Shown: piece by piece, positions 42,402 through 51,383 of the stretch
How the letters are laid out: the number at the start of each line of letters is the position of its first letter
How positions within the stretch are numbered: position 1 is the stretch's first letter
Assembly: GCF_000931445.1 (NCBI RefSeq)
Contig: NZ_CP010849.1
Span: 5,456,001 to 5,520,000 of the forward strand
Origin: Streptomyces cyaneogriseus subsp. noncyanogenus
GTDB taxonomy: Bacteria > Actinomycetota > Actinomycetes > Streptomycetales > Streptomycetaceae
Length of the DNA stretch: 64,000 nt
Direction: 5' to 3'
Program-made: the position numbers and the translations under genes
The notes under the pieces: model-generated
Seen by the model: the letters and a program-made list of their open reading frames with translations, nothing else
Databases searched by the model: none
Told to the model about the DNA's origin: nothing

Positions 42402-43100
42402 ATGGCGGGCATGGCTACACATGTGATCACCGGAGCGGGCTCCGGCATCGGCGCGGCCGTCGCCCGCCGCCTGCACGCGCGCGGCGACGACCTCGTGCTG
42501 CACGCGCGCGACGCGGCCCGCGCCAAGGAGCTCGCCGCCGGGTTCCCCGGCGCCCGGACCCTGGTGGGCGACCTCGCGGACCCCGACAAGCTGTCCTGGG
42601 CCCTGTCGCACCAGACGCTGCCGGACCGCGTGGACTCCCTGCTGCACATCGCGGGCGTGGTCGACCTCGGCCCGGTCGGCGAGCTCACCCCGAAGAGCTG
42701 GCACCGCCAGCTCAACGTCAACCTGATCGCCCCCGCCGAGCTGACCCGCCTCTTCCTGCCCCAGCTCCGCGTCGCCCAGGGCCACGTGATCTTCGTCAAC
42801 TCCGGCTCCGGGCTCAACGCGCACGCCGAGTGGGCGGCCTACGCCGCCTCCAAGCACGGGCTGAAGGCGCTGGCCGACGCGCTGCGCCAGGAGGAGCACG
42901 CGAACGGGATCCGCGTGACGTCCGTCTACCCGGGCCGCACCGCCAGCCCCATGCAGGCCAAGGTGCACCAGCAGGAGGGCAAGGAGTACGACCCCGCCCG
43001 GTGGATCGACCCCGAGTCGGTGGCCACCACCGTCCTGATGGCCCTGGACCTGCCGAGGGACGCGGAGGTCAACGACCTGACCGTGCGCCCGGGACGGTGA
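42402..43100 (+). CDS. Short-chain dehydrogenase/reductase (SDR)
   Basis: The protein has 232 residues and is a classical SDR. The nucleotide-binding motif is VITGAGSGIGAAVAR (~8-22), followed by HIAGVVDLG (the NNAG position, ~80), catalytic Ser in NSGSGLN (~130) and YAASKHGLKAL with Tyr and Lys (~147). The start could be ATG 42402, which has GGTGG 7 bases upstream, or ATG 42411, which gives a cleaner family N-terminus. It lies 15 bases after the LOG gene. The substrate is unknown. Confidence 0.92.
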   Translation: MAGMATHVITGAGSGIGAAVARRLHARGDDLVLHARDAARAKELAAGFPGARTLVGDLADPDKLSWALSHQTLPDRVDSLLHIAGVVDLGPVGELTPKSWHRQLNVNLIAPAELTRLFLPQLRVAQGHVIFVNSGSGLNAHAEWAAYAASKHGLKALADALRQEEHANGIRVTSVYPGRTASPMQAKVHQQEGKEYDPARWIDPESVATTVLMALDLPRDAEVNDLTVRPGR

Positions 43101-43142
43101 CCGGCACCGCCCGCTGAACGCCCGGGCTTCCCCGCGCCCGCG

Positions 43143-43179
43143 CGGCCGGCCGCTCCCGGCGCAGACGGACGGCCGGCCG
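43143..43179 (+). terminator. Hairpin after the SDR gene
   Basis: Two identical self-complementary CGGCCGGCCG arms (43143-43152, 43170-43179) form a 10-bp stem 42 bases after the SDR stop. Confidence 0.6.
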
Positions 43180-43262
43180 CCGGGCAGCCCGGGGCTCCCC
43201 GGCCGCCGCGCCCCGCGCGACCGGCGTCGAACCCCGCGGGCGGCGTTACGTACTCTTCCGGG

Positions 43263-44270
43263 GTGAGCGAAAACAGCCAGATCAGGTTCGGTCCCGCCAC
43301 CGGCGTCGGGTCGATGCCGGGCGCGGACGCCCGTGAGGCCGTCAAGACCGTCACCGGCACCTTCGAGGACTTCCCGTTCCTGCCCGAGCTGCCCGCCCGC
43401 GGGCCCGGCGCCGACATGATCGGACGCAGCGCCGGGATGCTCGTCGAGCTGTACGCGCGCGTGGAGCCCAGCGGCTGGCGGCTCGGCGACCGGCCGGGCC
43501 GGGACACCAAGCGGGCCCGCTCCTGGCTCCGCGAGGACCTCGACGCGCTGGAGGAGTACACCCAGGGCTACGAGGGGCCGCTGAAGGTGCAGGTGGTCGG
43601 CCCCTGGACGCTGGCCGCCGCCCTGGAGCTGCGAAGCGGCGAGGCCGTCCTCTCCGACGCCGGCGCCTGCCGCGACCTGGCCGCCTCCCTCGCCGAGGGG
43701 CTGCGCCTGCACCTGGCGGAGGTGCGCCGCCGCGTCCCCGGGGCCCAGGTCGTGCTCCAGCTCGACGAGCCGTCCCTCACCGCCGTCCTGCGCGGCCGGG
43801 TGAAGACCGCCAGCGGCTACCGCACCCACCGCGCCGTCGACCGGCAGATCGTCGAGTCCGCCCTTCGCGACATCGTCGGCGTGCACGGCGGCGGCCCGGT
43901 CGTGGTGCACTCCTGCGCCCCCGACGTCCCCTTCGCCCTGCTGCGCCGGGCGGGCGCGGCGGGCGTCTCCTTCGACCTCTCACTCCTCACCGAACGTGAC
44001 GACGAGGTGATCGGCGAGGCGGTGGAGGGCGGCACCCTGCTGCTGGCCGGTGTCGTGCCGGGCACGGACGGCCCATTGTCGGACCCGGCAGGTAGCGTCA
44101 TGGGTGTCAGGACGCTGTGGCGCAGGCTGGGGCTGCATCCGGGGCTTCTCGCCCGGGCGGTCACGATCACGCCGTCGTGCGGACTCGCGGGCGCGTCCCC
44201 CGAGTACGCGCGCCGGGCGCTCGCCCACTGCGTCCGGGCGGCGAGATCCCTCGCGGACAACCCAGAGTAA
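43263..44270 (+). CDS. Short MetE-like methionine synthase-family protein
   Basis: The protein has 335 residues and matches only the C-terminal catalytic barrel of cobalamin-independent methionine synthase, not the full ~760-residue MetE. It keeps the zinc-ligand stretches VVVHSCAPDVP (His/Cys, ~220) and ITPSCGLAGASPEYARRAL (Cys, ~302), and the acidic VLQLDEPSL (~165). It may transfer methyl from a donor other than folate, or act on a non-homocysteine thiol. Annotated methionine synthase in many actinobacteria, its reaction is not established. GTG 43263 starts the gene; ligA follows after 15 bases. Confidence 0.88.
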   Translation: MSENSQIRFGPATGVGSMPGADAREAVKTVTGTFEDFPFLPELPARGPGADMIGRSAGMLVELYARVEPSGWRLGDRPGRDTKRARSWLREDLDALEEYTQGYEGPLKVQVVGPWTLAAALELRSGEAVLSDAGACRDLAASLAEGLRLHLAEVRRRVPGAQVVLQLDEPSLTAVLRGRVKTASGYRTHRAVDRQIVESALRDIVGVHGGGPVVVHSCAPDVPFALLRRAGAAGVSFDLSLLTERDDEVIGEAVEGGTLLLAGVVPGTDGPLSDPAGSVMGVRTLWRRLGLHPGLLARAVTITPSCGLAGASPEYARRALAHCVRAARSLADNPE

Positions 44271-44285
44271 CGGGAGGACAACACG

Positions 44286-46481
44286 GTGGCCGGCGACAAG
44301 CAAGCGGAGACGACGAACGTGCCCGCCGAGGCGCGGGAGAAGCACGTGCAGCTCGCTGAGCAGATCGAGGAGCACCGCTTCCGGTACTACGTGAAGGACG
44401 CCCCCGTCGTCAGCGACGCGGAGTTCGACCGGCTGCTGCGTTCCCTGGAAGCCCTGGAGGACGAGTACCCGGAGCTGCGCACGCCCGACTCGCCGACCCA
44501 GAAGGTCGCCGGCTCCTACGAGACGGAGTTCACCTCCGTCGAGCACCGCTCGCGGATGCTGTCGCTGGACAACACCTTCAACGACGACGAACTCGCCGCC
44601 TGGGCCGACCGGGTCGCCAAGGAGCTGGGCGACCAGACCTACCACTTCCTGTGCGAGCTGAAGGTCGACGGCCTCGCCGTCAACCTCACCTACGAGCACG
44701 GCCGCCTCACCCGCGCGGCGACCCGCGGCGACGGCCGCACCGGCGAGGACATCACGCCCAACGTGCGCACCATCGCGGAGATCCCGGAGCGCCTCGGCGG
44801 CGACCGCGTCCCCGACCTCGTGGAGATCCGCGGCGAGGTCTACTTCCCGATGGAGAAGTTCGAGGAGCTCAACCGCCGGCTGGTCGAGGCCGGCGACAAG
44901 CCCTTCGCCAACCCGCGCAACGCGGCGGCCGGTTCCCTGCGCCAGAAGGACCCGCGCGTCACCGCCACCCGCCCGCTGCACATGGTCGTCCACGGCATCG
45001 GCGCGCTGGAGGGCTTCACGGGCATGACCCGCCTCTCCCAGGCGTACGACCTGCTGAAGAGCTGGGGCCTGCCCACCTCCCGGCACAACCGGGTGGTCGA
45101 CGGCCTCGACGGCGTCCGGGAGTTCATCGCCCACTACGGCGAGAACCGGCACTCCGTGGAGCACGAGATCGACGGGGTCGTCGTCAAGCTCGACGAGATC
45201 CCGCTCCAGGGCCGGCTGGGCTCCACCTCGCGCGCGCCGCGCTGGGCGATCGCCTACAAGTACGCGCCGGAGGAGGTCAACACCAAGCTCGTCAACATCC
45301 GCGTGGGCGTGGGCCGCACGGGCCGGGTCACGCCCTACGCCCAGGTCGAGCCGGTCACGGTCGCGGGCTCCGAGGTCGAGTTCGCCACCCTGCACAACCA
45401 GGACGTGGTCAAGGCCAAGGGCGTCCTCATCGGCGACACGGTGGTGCTGCGCAAGGCCGGTGACGTCATCCCGGAGATCCTCGGCCCGGTGGCCGACCTG
45501 CGCGACGGCAGCGAGCGGGAGTTCGTGATGCCGAGCGAGTGCCCCGAGTGCGGGACGCCGCTGCGGCCCATGAAGGAGGGCGACGTCGACCTGCGCTGCC
45601 CCAACGCCCGCACCTGTCCCGCCCAGTTGCGCGAGCGGCTGTTCTATCTCGCCGGCCGCAAGGCCCTGGACATCGAGCACTTCGGCTATGTGGCGGCGGC
45701 CGCGCTCACCAAGCCGCTGGAGCCGGCGGACCCGCCGCTGAAGGACGAGGGCGACCTGTTCGACCTCACCGTCGAGCAGTTGCTGCCCATCCGGGCCTAC
45801 GTCCTCGACCAGGACAGCGGTCTGCCGAAGCGGGATCCGAAGACCGGCGAGGAGAAGATCGCGACGGTCTTCGCCAACCAGGAGGGCAAGCCCAAGAAGA
45901 ACGCCCTGGCCATGCTGGAGAACATCGCCGCGGCCAAGCAGCGCCCGCTGGCCCGGGTCCTCACCGGCCTGTCGATCCGCCACGTCGGCCCGGTCGCCGC
46001 CGAGGCGCTCGCCCGTGAGTTCCGGTCCATCGACCGCATCGAACAGGCGAGCGAGGAGGAGCTGGCGGGCACCGAGGGCGTCGGGCCCATCATCGCCGCC
46101 TCCCTCAAGGAGTGGTTCGCCGAGGAGTGGCACCAGGAGATCCTGCGCAAGTGGAAGGCGGCCGGCGTCCGCATGGCGGAGGAGAGCTCCGGCGGGGACG
46201 AGGGCCCCCGCCCCCTGGCCGGGCTCACCGTCGTGGTCACCGGCACCCTGGAGCACTTCACCCGGGACGGCGCCAAGGAGGCCCTCCAGACCCGGGGCGC
46301 GAAGGTGACCGGATCGGTGTCCAAGAAGACCTCGTTCGTCGTGGTGGGCGACAACCCCGGGTCGAAATACGACAAGGCCATGCAGCTCAAGGTTCCGGTA
46401 CTGAACGAGGACGGATTCGGCATTCTGCTCGAACAAGGACCCGAGGCAGCGGCGGACGCGGCACTTCCGGCCGGGGAATAG
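44286..46481 (+). CDS. ligA: NAD-dependent DNA ligase
   Basis: The protein has 731 residues and has the full LigA layout: domain Ia, adenylation domain with the AMP-Lys in CELKVDGLAVNL (~125), OB fold, a four-Cys zinc finger (CPECGTPLRP and RCPNARTCPAQL, ~420-445), HhH repeats and a C-terminal BRCT domain starting at LAGLTVVVTGTLEHF (~640). It seals nicks in replication and repair using NAD+. GTG 44286 has GGGAGGA 9 bases upstream. It follows the MetE-like gene closely and is followed by a hairpin. Essential in bacteria. Confidence 0.98.
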   Translation: MAGDKQAETTNVPAEAREKHVQLAEQIEEHRFRYYVKDAPVVSDAEFDRLLRSLEALEDEYPELRTPDSPTQKVAGSYETEFTSVEHRSRMLSLDNTFNDDELAAWADRVAKELGDQTYHFLCELKVDGLAVNLTYEHGRLTRAATRGDGRTGEDITPNVRTIAEIPERLGGDRVPDLVEIRGEVYFPMEKFEELNRRLVEAGDKPFANPRNAAAGSLRQKDPRVTATRPLHMVVHGIGALEGFTGMTRLSQAYDLLKSWGLPTSRHNRVVDGLDGVREFIAHYGENRHSVEHEIDGVVVKLDEIPLQGRLGSTSRAPRWAIAYKYAPEEVNTKLVNIRVGVGRTGRVTPYAQVEPVTVAGSEVEFATLHNQDVVKAKGVLIGDTVVLRKAGDVIPEILGPVADLRDGSEREFVMPSECPECGTPLRPMKEGDVDLRCPNARTCPAQLRERLFYLAGRKALDIEHFGYVAAAALTKPLEPADPPLKDEGDLFDLTVEQLLPIRAYVLDQDSGLPKRDPKTGEEKIATVFANQEGKPKKNALAMLENIAAAKQRPLARVLTGLSIRHVGPVAAEALAREFRSIDRIEQASEEELAGTEGVGPIIAASLKEWFAEEWHQEILRKWKAAGVRMAEESSGGDEGPRPLAGLTVVVTGTLEHFTRDGAKEALQTRGAKVTGSVSKKTSFVVVGDNPGSKYDKAMQLKVPVLNEDGFGILLEQGPEAAADAALPAGE

Positions 46482-46489
46482 CGGTTGAA

Positions 46490-46529
46490 GGCCACCCGTT
46501 CGGCGCATACCAGATGCATACGGGTGGCC
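46490..46529 (+). terminator. Terminator of ligA
   Basis: A perfect 10-bp stem (46490-46499 with 46520-46529) has a 20-base loop that itself holds a GCAT/ATGC mini-stem, 8 bases after the ligA stop. Confidence 0.8.
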
Positions 46530-46740
46530 AGGGCGCATTCGGGCGACCGTCGGCGACCGCTGCCCGTGGAAGCCTTCCGCGGCCTACTGTTGAGGTGTGC
46601 GCCTGCCGTGCCCAGCTCGGTTGGGGCATCTCCGTGCTCTGCCAAGAGCAGGGGGAAGGGGTAACCGACGCGGTGCCGTTGAGGGTTGTCGGGCATCGGG
46701 CCGCGTGGCGTGGGCACCGCCGGCTGTGAGAGGGACGGGA

Positions 46741-49089
46741 ATGGAACCGACCGAGAGCGCCGCTGCGGGTTCACGGCTGCGCCGGTACCGCATGGCGAGC
46801 GCCTGGTGGGGCAGCCGGTGGGCCGGGTGGTCCGAGGAGCGCGGCGATGCCAAGGGGCGCGCCGCCCTGCCGTACGCCCCCGCAGAGGTCCGCCGCGCCG
46901 GACCGTACACCGCCGACGGCCGGACCGGCGGACCCCGCCCGGCGGGCGACCGCGAGGCCGTGCGGCACGCGGCGCCCGGCGCGGCACCACCGCCCGCCGA
47001 GGCCGGGCACGCCCTCGGCGGCGCCGACACCGAACGGCACCCGTCCTGGCCCGCGTTGCCCGCGGCGGTCGTCGCGGCGGCCGGGTTCGTCCTGGGCGCC
47101 GGGTTCTACCGGGCGTTCACCGGAGGTCACGCCCTCTTCCCGTCCGGCACCGCCGGCTGGTCGCTGGCCGTGCTCACCGGGATCGTCGTCGGCCATCTCG
47201 TCATGCTCGGCCGCTCCCGCTGGTGGGGCGGTACCGGCTCGGGCGCCGCCCTCACCCTCGCCGTCCTGCTGCTGTTCGGCTGGGTCCCGGCCGGCATGGT
47301 CAGCCTCACCGTCGTCGTGCTCGTCGGCGTCGCCCGCCGGGGCCGCTGGCGCCAGGGCGTGCTGCACGGCGCGGTGGACATCCTCGGCATCGGCGCCGGC
47401 GCCCTGCTGCTGAGGGCCTGCGGCTCGGTGCCGTCCGTCGAGGCCCCCTGGGACCCCGGCACCTGGACGCTGTACACCGGCCCCCAGGTGGCCGGTGCCG
47501 CCGTCGCCTACCTCGCCGTCACCCGCGTCCTGCTGTGGTACCTCCAGACGCCGCGCGCCGGTCTTCCCACCGTCGCCCGCACCGCCCTGCTCAGACAGGG
47601 CCTGGTCGCCGTCGCGCTGCTCGGCATCGCCCCGCTGATCTGCGTGGTCGCCTTCGCGCAGCCGCTGCTGCTGCCGCTGTTCTCCATCCCGCTGATCGCC
47701 CTGGACTCCACCCTGTGGATCGCCCGCGCCCGCGCGGAGGAGCAACTGCGCGACCCGCTGACCGGGCTGCCCAACCGCCAGTGGCTGCTGGAGCGCATCT
47801 GGACCGCGCTGGACGACGCCGAGCGCATCGGCGCGCGCGCCGCCCTGGTCCTGATCGACCTGGACCGCTTCCGCTCGGTCAACGACACCCTGGGGCATCT
47901 GGCCGGCGACCGGCTGCTGCTCCAGACCGCCGAGCGGCTGCGGCAGGCCCTGCCGCGCGGGGCGGAGTCGGCGCGGCTGGGCGGTGACGAGTTCGCCGTC
48001 TTACTGCCCGTCGCCGACTCCACCACGTCCGTGACCCGCATCGCCCGCAGCCTGATCACGGCCCTCGGCTCCCCGCTCGACCTGGACGGCCTCACCCTGG
48101 TCCTGGAGGCCAGCGCCGGGGTCGCCGTCTACCCCGACCACGCGCTGGACGCGGAGGGACTGCTGCGCCGCGCGGACGTGGCGATGTACCAGGCGAAGCG
48201 GGACCGCACGGGCGTCGAGGTCTACGAGTCCAAGCGGGACTCGAACACGCCGGACCGGCTGGGTCTGCTCGGCGATCTGCGCCGGGCGCTGGACGCCCAC
48301 GAGGTCGAGCTGCACTACCAGCCCAAGGTCCGCTTCGACGGGCAGGTCGCCGGGCTGGAGGCCCTGGTGCGGTGGATGCACCCCGAGCGGGGCAAGGTGC
48401 CGCCGGACGAGTTCATAGCGATCGCCGAGTCCTCCGGGCTGATGCCCCACCTCACCGAGTACGTGCTGGAGACGGCGCTCGGGCAGGTCGCCGCGTGGCG
48501 GGCCCAGGGCCTGTTCGTCCCGGTCGCCGTCAACGTCTCCCCGCGCGACGTCCACACCCCCGGCTTCGCCGGCTCGGTCGCCGCCCGGCTGGCCCGCCAC
48601 GGCGTCCCCGCCGGGGCGCTGCAACTGGAGATCACCGAGCACGTCCTGCTGGAGGACCCCCAGCGCGCCGCCGACACCCTCGCCGGACTCACCGGCCACG
48701 GCGTGAAGATGTCGCTGGACGACTTCGGCACCGGTTACTCCTCCCTGGTCCACCTGCGCCGGCTCCCCGTCAGCGAGCTGAAGATCGACCGTTCGTTCGT
48801 GGCCCGGCTCGCCGTCGACACCGAGGACGCCGAGATCGTGCGCTGCACGGTCGACCTCGCCCACTCGCTCGGCCTGCTCGTCGTCGCCGAGGGCGTCGAG
48901 GACGACGAGACCTGGGAGCGCCTGCGCGACCTGGGCTGCGACGCCGTCCAGGGCTGGCTGGTCGCCGCCGCGATGCCGCCCGAGGAGACCACCGCCTGGC
49001 TGCGCGCCCGCGGTTCCCGCGGCTGGCAGCGCCCCGCCGCCGCCCTCCCGGCCGCCGCCGGGGACGACCCGGCGGGACGGGTCGGCTGA
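46741..49089 (+). CDS. rmdB: Membrane GGDEF-EAL c-di-GMP protein (RmdB-like)
   Basis: The protein has 782 residues. After an N-terminal polar part (~105 residues) there are about six membrane spans, then GGDEF (ARLGGDEFAVLL, ~410) and EAL domains with an intact EAL (GLEALVRWMHP, ~545), Asn in VAVNVSPRDV, ITEHVLLED, DDFGTGYSS and KIDRSF, so phosphodiesterase activity is expected. In S. coelicolor the gene between ligA and gatC is rmdB (SCO5495), a c-di-GMP phosphodiesterase needed for aerial mycelium; I rely on synteny for the name. ATG 46741 has GAGAGGG 4 bases upstream. Codon 421, right after the GGDEF motif, is TTA, so translation would depend on the bldA tRNA. Confidence 0.93.
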   Translation: MEPTESAAAGSRLRRYRMASAWWGSRWAGWSEERGDAKGRAALPYAPAEVRRAGPYTADGRTGGPRPAGDREAVRHAAPGAAPPPAEAGHALGGADTERHPSWPALPAAVVAAAGFVLGAGFYRAFTGGHALFPSGTAGWSLAVLTGIVVGHLVMLGRSRWWGGTGSGAALTLAVLLLFGWVPAGMVSLTVVVLVGVARRGRWRQGVLHGAVDILGIGAGALLLRACGSVPSVEAPWDPGTWTLYTGPQVAGAAVAYLAVTRVLLWYLQTPRAGLPTVARTALLRQGLVAVALLGIAPLICVVAFAQPLLLPLFSIPLIALDSTLWIARARAEEQLRDPLTGLPNRQWLLERIWTALDDAERIGARAALVLIDLDRFRSVNDTLGHLAGDRLLLQTAERLRQALPRGAESARLGGDEFAVLLPVADSTTSVTRIARSLITALGSPLDLDGLTLVLEASAGVAVYPDHALDAEGLLRRADVAMYQAKRDRTGVEVYESKRDSNTPDRLGLLGDLRRALDAHEVELHYQPKVRFDGQVAGLEALVRWMHPERGKVPPDEFIAIAESSGLMPHLTEYVLETALGQVAAWRAQGLFVPVAVNVSPRDVHTPGFAGSVAARLARHGVPAGALQLEITEHVLLEDPQRAADTLAGLTGHGVKMSLDDFGTGYSSLVHLRRLPVSELKIDRSFVARLAVDTEDAEIVRCTVDLAHSLGLLVVAEGVEDDETWERLRDLGCDAVQGWLVAAAMPPEETTAWLRARGSRGWQRPAAALPAAAGDDPAGRVG

Positions 49090-49287
49090 CGCCGCACCCG
49101 AGCCCCGGGAGCTTCGAGAACGCCCGGACCGCCGCGCGCGGGCGGGAGCGCCGAGGGCCGACGCGGCGGTGCGCACGGCACCGCCCGCCGGTGCCGGGGC
49201 GGTTTTCCGGCCGGTCCGGCGAGGGGTGAGCGGCGCCGCCGGGGGCGCCGCGGGGAAACCGTTTCACGGGCACCCGGCCCGGACCCA

Positions 49288-49293
49288 TAGGAT
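49288..49293 (+). promoter_or_regulatory. -10 box (TAGGAT) upstream of gatC
   Basis: TAGGAT lies 39 bases before the gatC ATG. A possible -35, TTTCAC (49262-49267), is 20 bases away, slightly long. AGAGGA at 49320-49325 is the ribosome-binding site. Confidence 0.55.
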
Positions 49294-49332
49294 TGGGCCA
49301 AACCACACACTCTCACCCCAGAGGAACGCTGC

Positions 49333-49629
49333 ATGCCTGGCATCACGCGCGAGGAGGTCGCCCACCTCGCCCGGCTGGCGCGTCTGGAGCTGAAGCCCGA
49401 AGAGCTCGATCACTTCGCGGGACAGCTCGACGACATCATCGGCGCGGTCGCCCGCGTCAGCGAGGTCGCCGACCAAGACGTACCGCCGACCTCGCACCCG
49501 CTCCCGCTGACCAACGTCATGCGCCCGGACGAGGTCCGACCGTCGCTCAGCCCCGAGCAGGCGCTCTCCGGCGCCCCGGCCCAGGAGCAGCAGCGTTTCA
49601 AGGTGCCGCAGATCCTGGGGGAGGAGTAG
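49333..49629 (+). CDS. gatC: Glutamyl-tRNA(Gln)/aspartyl-tRNA(Asn) amidotransferase subunit C
   Basis: The protein has 98 residues and is the small subunit that wraps around GatA and stabilises the GatCAB complex, which converts Glu-tRNA(Gln) to Gln-tRNA(Gln). ITREEVAHLARLARLEL and MRPDEVRPSLSPEQAL are typical. It is the first gene of gatC-gatA-small gene-gatB, with gatA 6 bases downstream. Confidence 0.97.
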   Translation: MPGITREEVAHLARLARLELKPEELDHFAGQLDDIIGAVARVSEVADQDVPPTSHPLPLTNVMRPDEVRPSLSPEQALSGAPAQEQQRFKVPQILGEE

Positions 49630-49635
49630 CCCGCC

Positions 49636-51132
49636 ATGTCGGACTCCATCATCAAGCTGACCGCGGCCGAGATCGCCGCGAAGATCGCCTCCGGCGAGCT
49701 GACCGCCGTCGAGGTCACCGAGGCCCACCTGGCCCGGATCGAGGCCGTCGACGAGAAGGTCCACGCCTTCCTGCACGTCGACCGCGAGGGCGCGCTCGCG
49801 CAGGCCCGCGCCGTCGACGAGAAGCGGGAGCGCGGCGAGAAGCTCGGCCCGCTGGCCGGCGTGCCGCTCGCGCTCAAGGACATCTTCACCACCGAGGGCG
49901 TGCCCACGACCGTCGGCTCGAAGATCCTCGAGGGCTGGATCCCGCCGTACGACGCGACGGTCACCAGGAAGCTGAAGGCCGCCGACGTCGTCATCCTCGG
50001 CAAGACCAACATGGACGAGTTCGCCATGGGGTCCTCCACCGAGAACAGCGCCTACGGCCCGACCGGCAACCCGTGGGACCTCACCCGGATCCCCGGCGGC
50101 TCCGGCGGCGGTTCCTCCGCGGCCCTCGCGGCCTTCCAGGCGCCCCTCGCCATCGGCACCGACACCGGCGGCTCGATCCGCCAGCCCGCGGCCGTCACCG
50201 GTACGGTCGGCGTGAAGCCCACCTACGGCGGCGTCTCCCGCTACGGCATGGTGGCGTTCTCCTCCTCCCTGGACCAGGGCGGCCCGTGCGCCCGTACGGT
50301 CCTGGACGCGGCCCTGCTGCACGAGGTGATCGCCGGCCACGACCCGCTGGACTCCACCTCCATCGACGCCCCGGTCCCGCCGGTCGTCGAGGCCGCCCGC
50401 AACGGCAGCGTGGCGGGCATGCGCGTCGGCGTCGTCAAGCAGTTCCGCGGCGAGGGCTACCAGGCCGGCGTCATGCAGCGCTTCGAGGAATCCGTCGAGC
50501 TGCTCAAGGAGCTGGGCGCCGAGATCGTCGAGCTGGACTGCCCGTCCTTCGACCTCGCCCTGTCGGCGTACTACCTGATCGCTCCCTCCGAGTGCTCCTC
50601 CAACCTCGCCCGCTTCGACGGCCTGCGCTACGGCCTGCGCACCGGCGACGACGGCACGCGCTCCGCCGAGGAGGTCACCTCCCTCACCCGTGAGGCGGGC
50701 TTCGGCCCCGAGGTCAAGCGCCGCATCATGCTCGGCACGTACGCGCTCAGCTCCGGCTACTACGACGCGTACTACGGCAGCGCCCAGAAGGTCCGCACCC
50801 TCATCAAGCAGGACTTCGAGAAGGCGTTCGAGCAGGTCGACGTGATCGTCTCCCCGACCACCCCGACCACCGCCTTCCCGATCGGCGAGCGCGCCGACGA
50901 CCCGATGGCGATGTACCTGGCCGACCTGTGCACCATCCCGACCAACCTGGCGGGCAACGCGGCCATGTCGCTGCCCTGCGGTCTCGCCCCGGAGGACAAT
51001 CTCCCGGTCGGCCTGCAGATCATCGCCCCGGCCATGAAGGACGACCGCCTGTACAAGGTGGGTGCCGCGGTCGAGGCCGCCTTCGTGGAAAAGTGGGGCC
51101 ACCCGCTGCTCGAGGAGGCTCCGTCGCTGTGA
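49636..51132 (+). CDS. gatA: Amidotransferase subunit A (glutaminase subunit)
   Basis: The protein has 498 residues and belongs to the amidase-signature family. It hydrolyses glutamine and passes ammonia to GatB. The Ser-cisSer-Lys triad is visible: Lys in PLALKDIFTTEG (~78), then PGGSGGGSSAALAAF with the cis-Ser (~154) and DTGGSIRQPAA with the nucleophile (~178). The ATG has GGAGTAGCCCGCC upstream. Its stop overlaps the small gene's start as GTGA. Confidence 0.98.
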   Translation: MSDSIIKLTAAEIAAKIASGELTAVEVTEAHLARIEAVDEKVHAFLHVDREGALAQARAVDEKRERGEKLGPLAGVPLALKDIFTTEGVPTTVGSKILEGWIPPYDATVTRKLKAADVVILGKTNMDEFAMGSSTENSAYGPTGNPWDLTRIPGGSGGGSSAALAAFQAPLAIGTDTGGSIRQPAAVTGTVGVKPTYGGVSRYGMVAFSSSLDQGGPCARTVLDAALLHEVIAGHDPLDSTSIDAPVPPVVEAARNGSVAGMRVGVVKQFRGEGYQAGVMQRFEESVELLKELGAEIVELDCPSFDLALSAYYLIAPSECSSNLARFDGLRYGLRTGDDGTRSAEEVTSLTREAGFGPEVKRRIMLGTYALSSGYYDAYYGSAQKVRTLIKQDFEKAFEQVDVIVSPTTPTTAFPIGERADDPMAMYLADLCTIPTNLAGNAAMSLPCGLAPEDNLPVGLQIIAPAMKDDRLYKVGAAVEAAFVEKWGHPLLEEAPSL

Positions 51133-51368
51133 GTGCACTGACCAAGGCCAAGGGCTTCAAGAAGTCCAAGTCCGGTACGTACCTGACCATGGCCACCACC
51201 GCGTTCGGCGCGATCGGTGCCATGAAGCAGATCAAGAAGGCCCGCACCGAGAACGACACGCTGCGCCTGATCGACGCCGTCGTGACCACCGCCGGGATCG
51301 TCACCGGTCTCGCCGTCCTCTACCGCGAGCTCAAGCGGCTGGGCGACGACGACGTCCTGCTGGGCTGA
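51129..51368 (+). CDS. Conserved small protein between gatA and gatB
   Basis: The protein has 79 residues. GTG 51129 overlaps the gatA stop (GTGA), and gatB follows after 15 bases, so it is co-translated with the GatCAB genes. The N-terminus is basic (KAKGFKKSKSG), followed by a weakly hydrophobic stretch (YLTMATTAFGAIGAMKQI) and a hydrophobic helix (LIDAVVTTAGIVTGLAVLY). It has no family name that I recognise. A small gene in this place is, to my recollection, kept in other Streptomyces, suggesting a link to the amidotransferase or the membrane. Confidence 0.88.
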   Translation: MSALTKAKGFKKSKSGTYLTMATTAFGAIGAMKQIKKARTENDTLRLIDAVVTTAGIVTGLAVLYRELKRLGDDDVLLG

Positions 51369-51383
51369 GAGGGAATTTCCACC

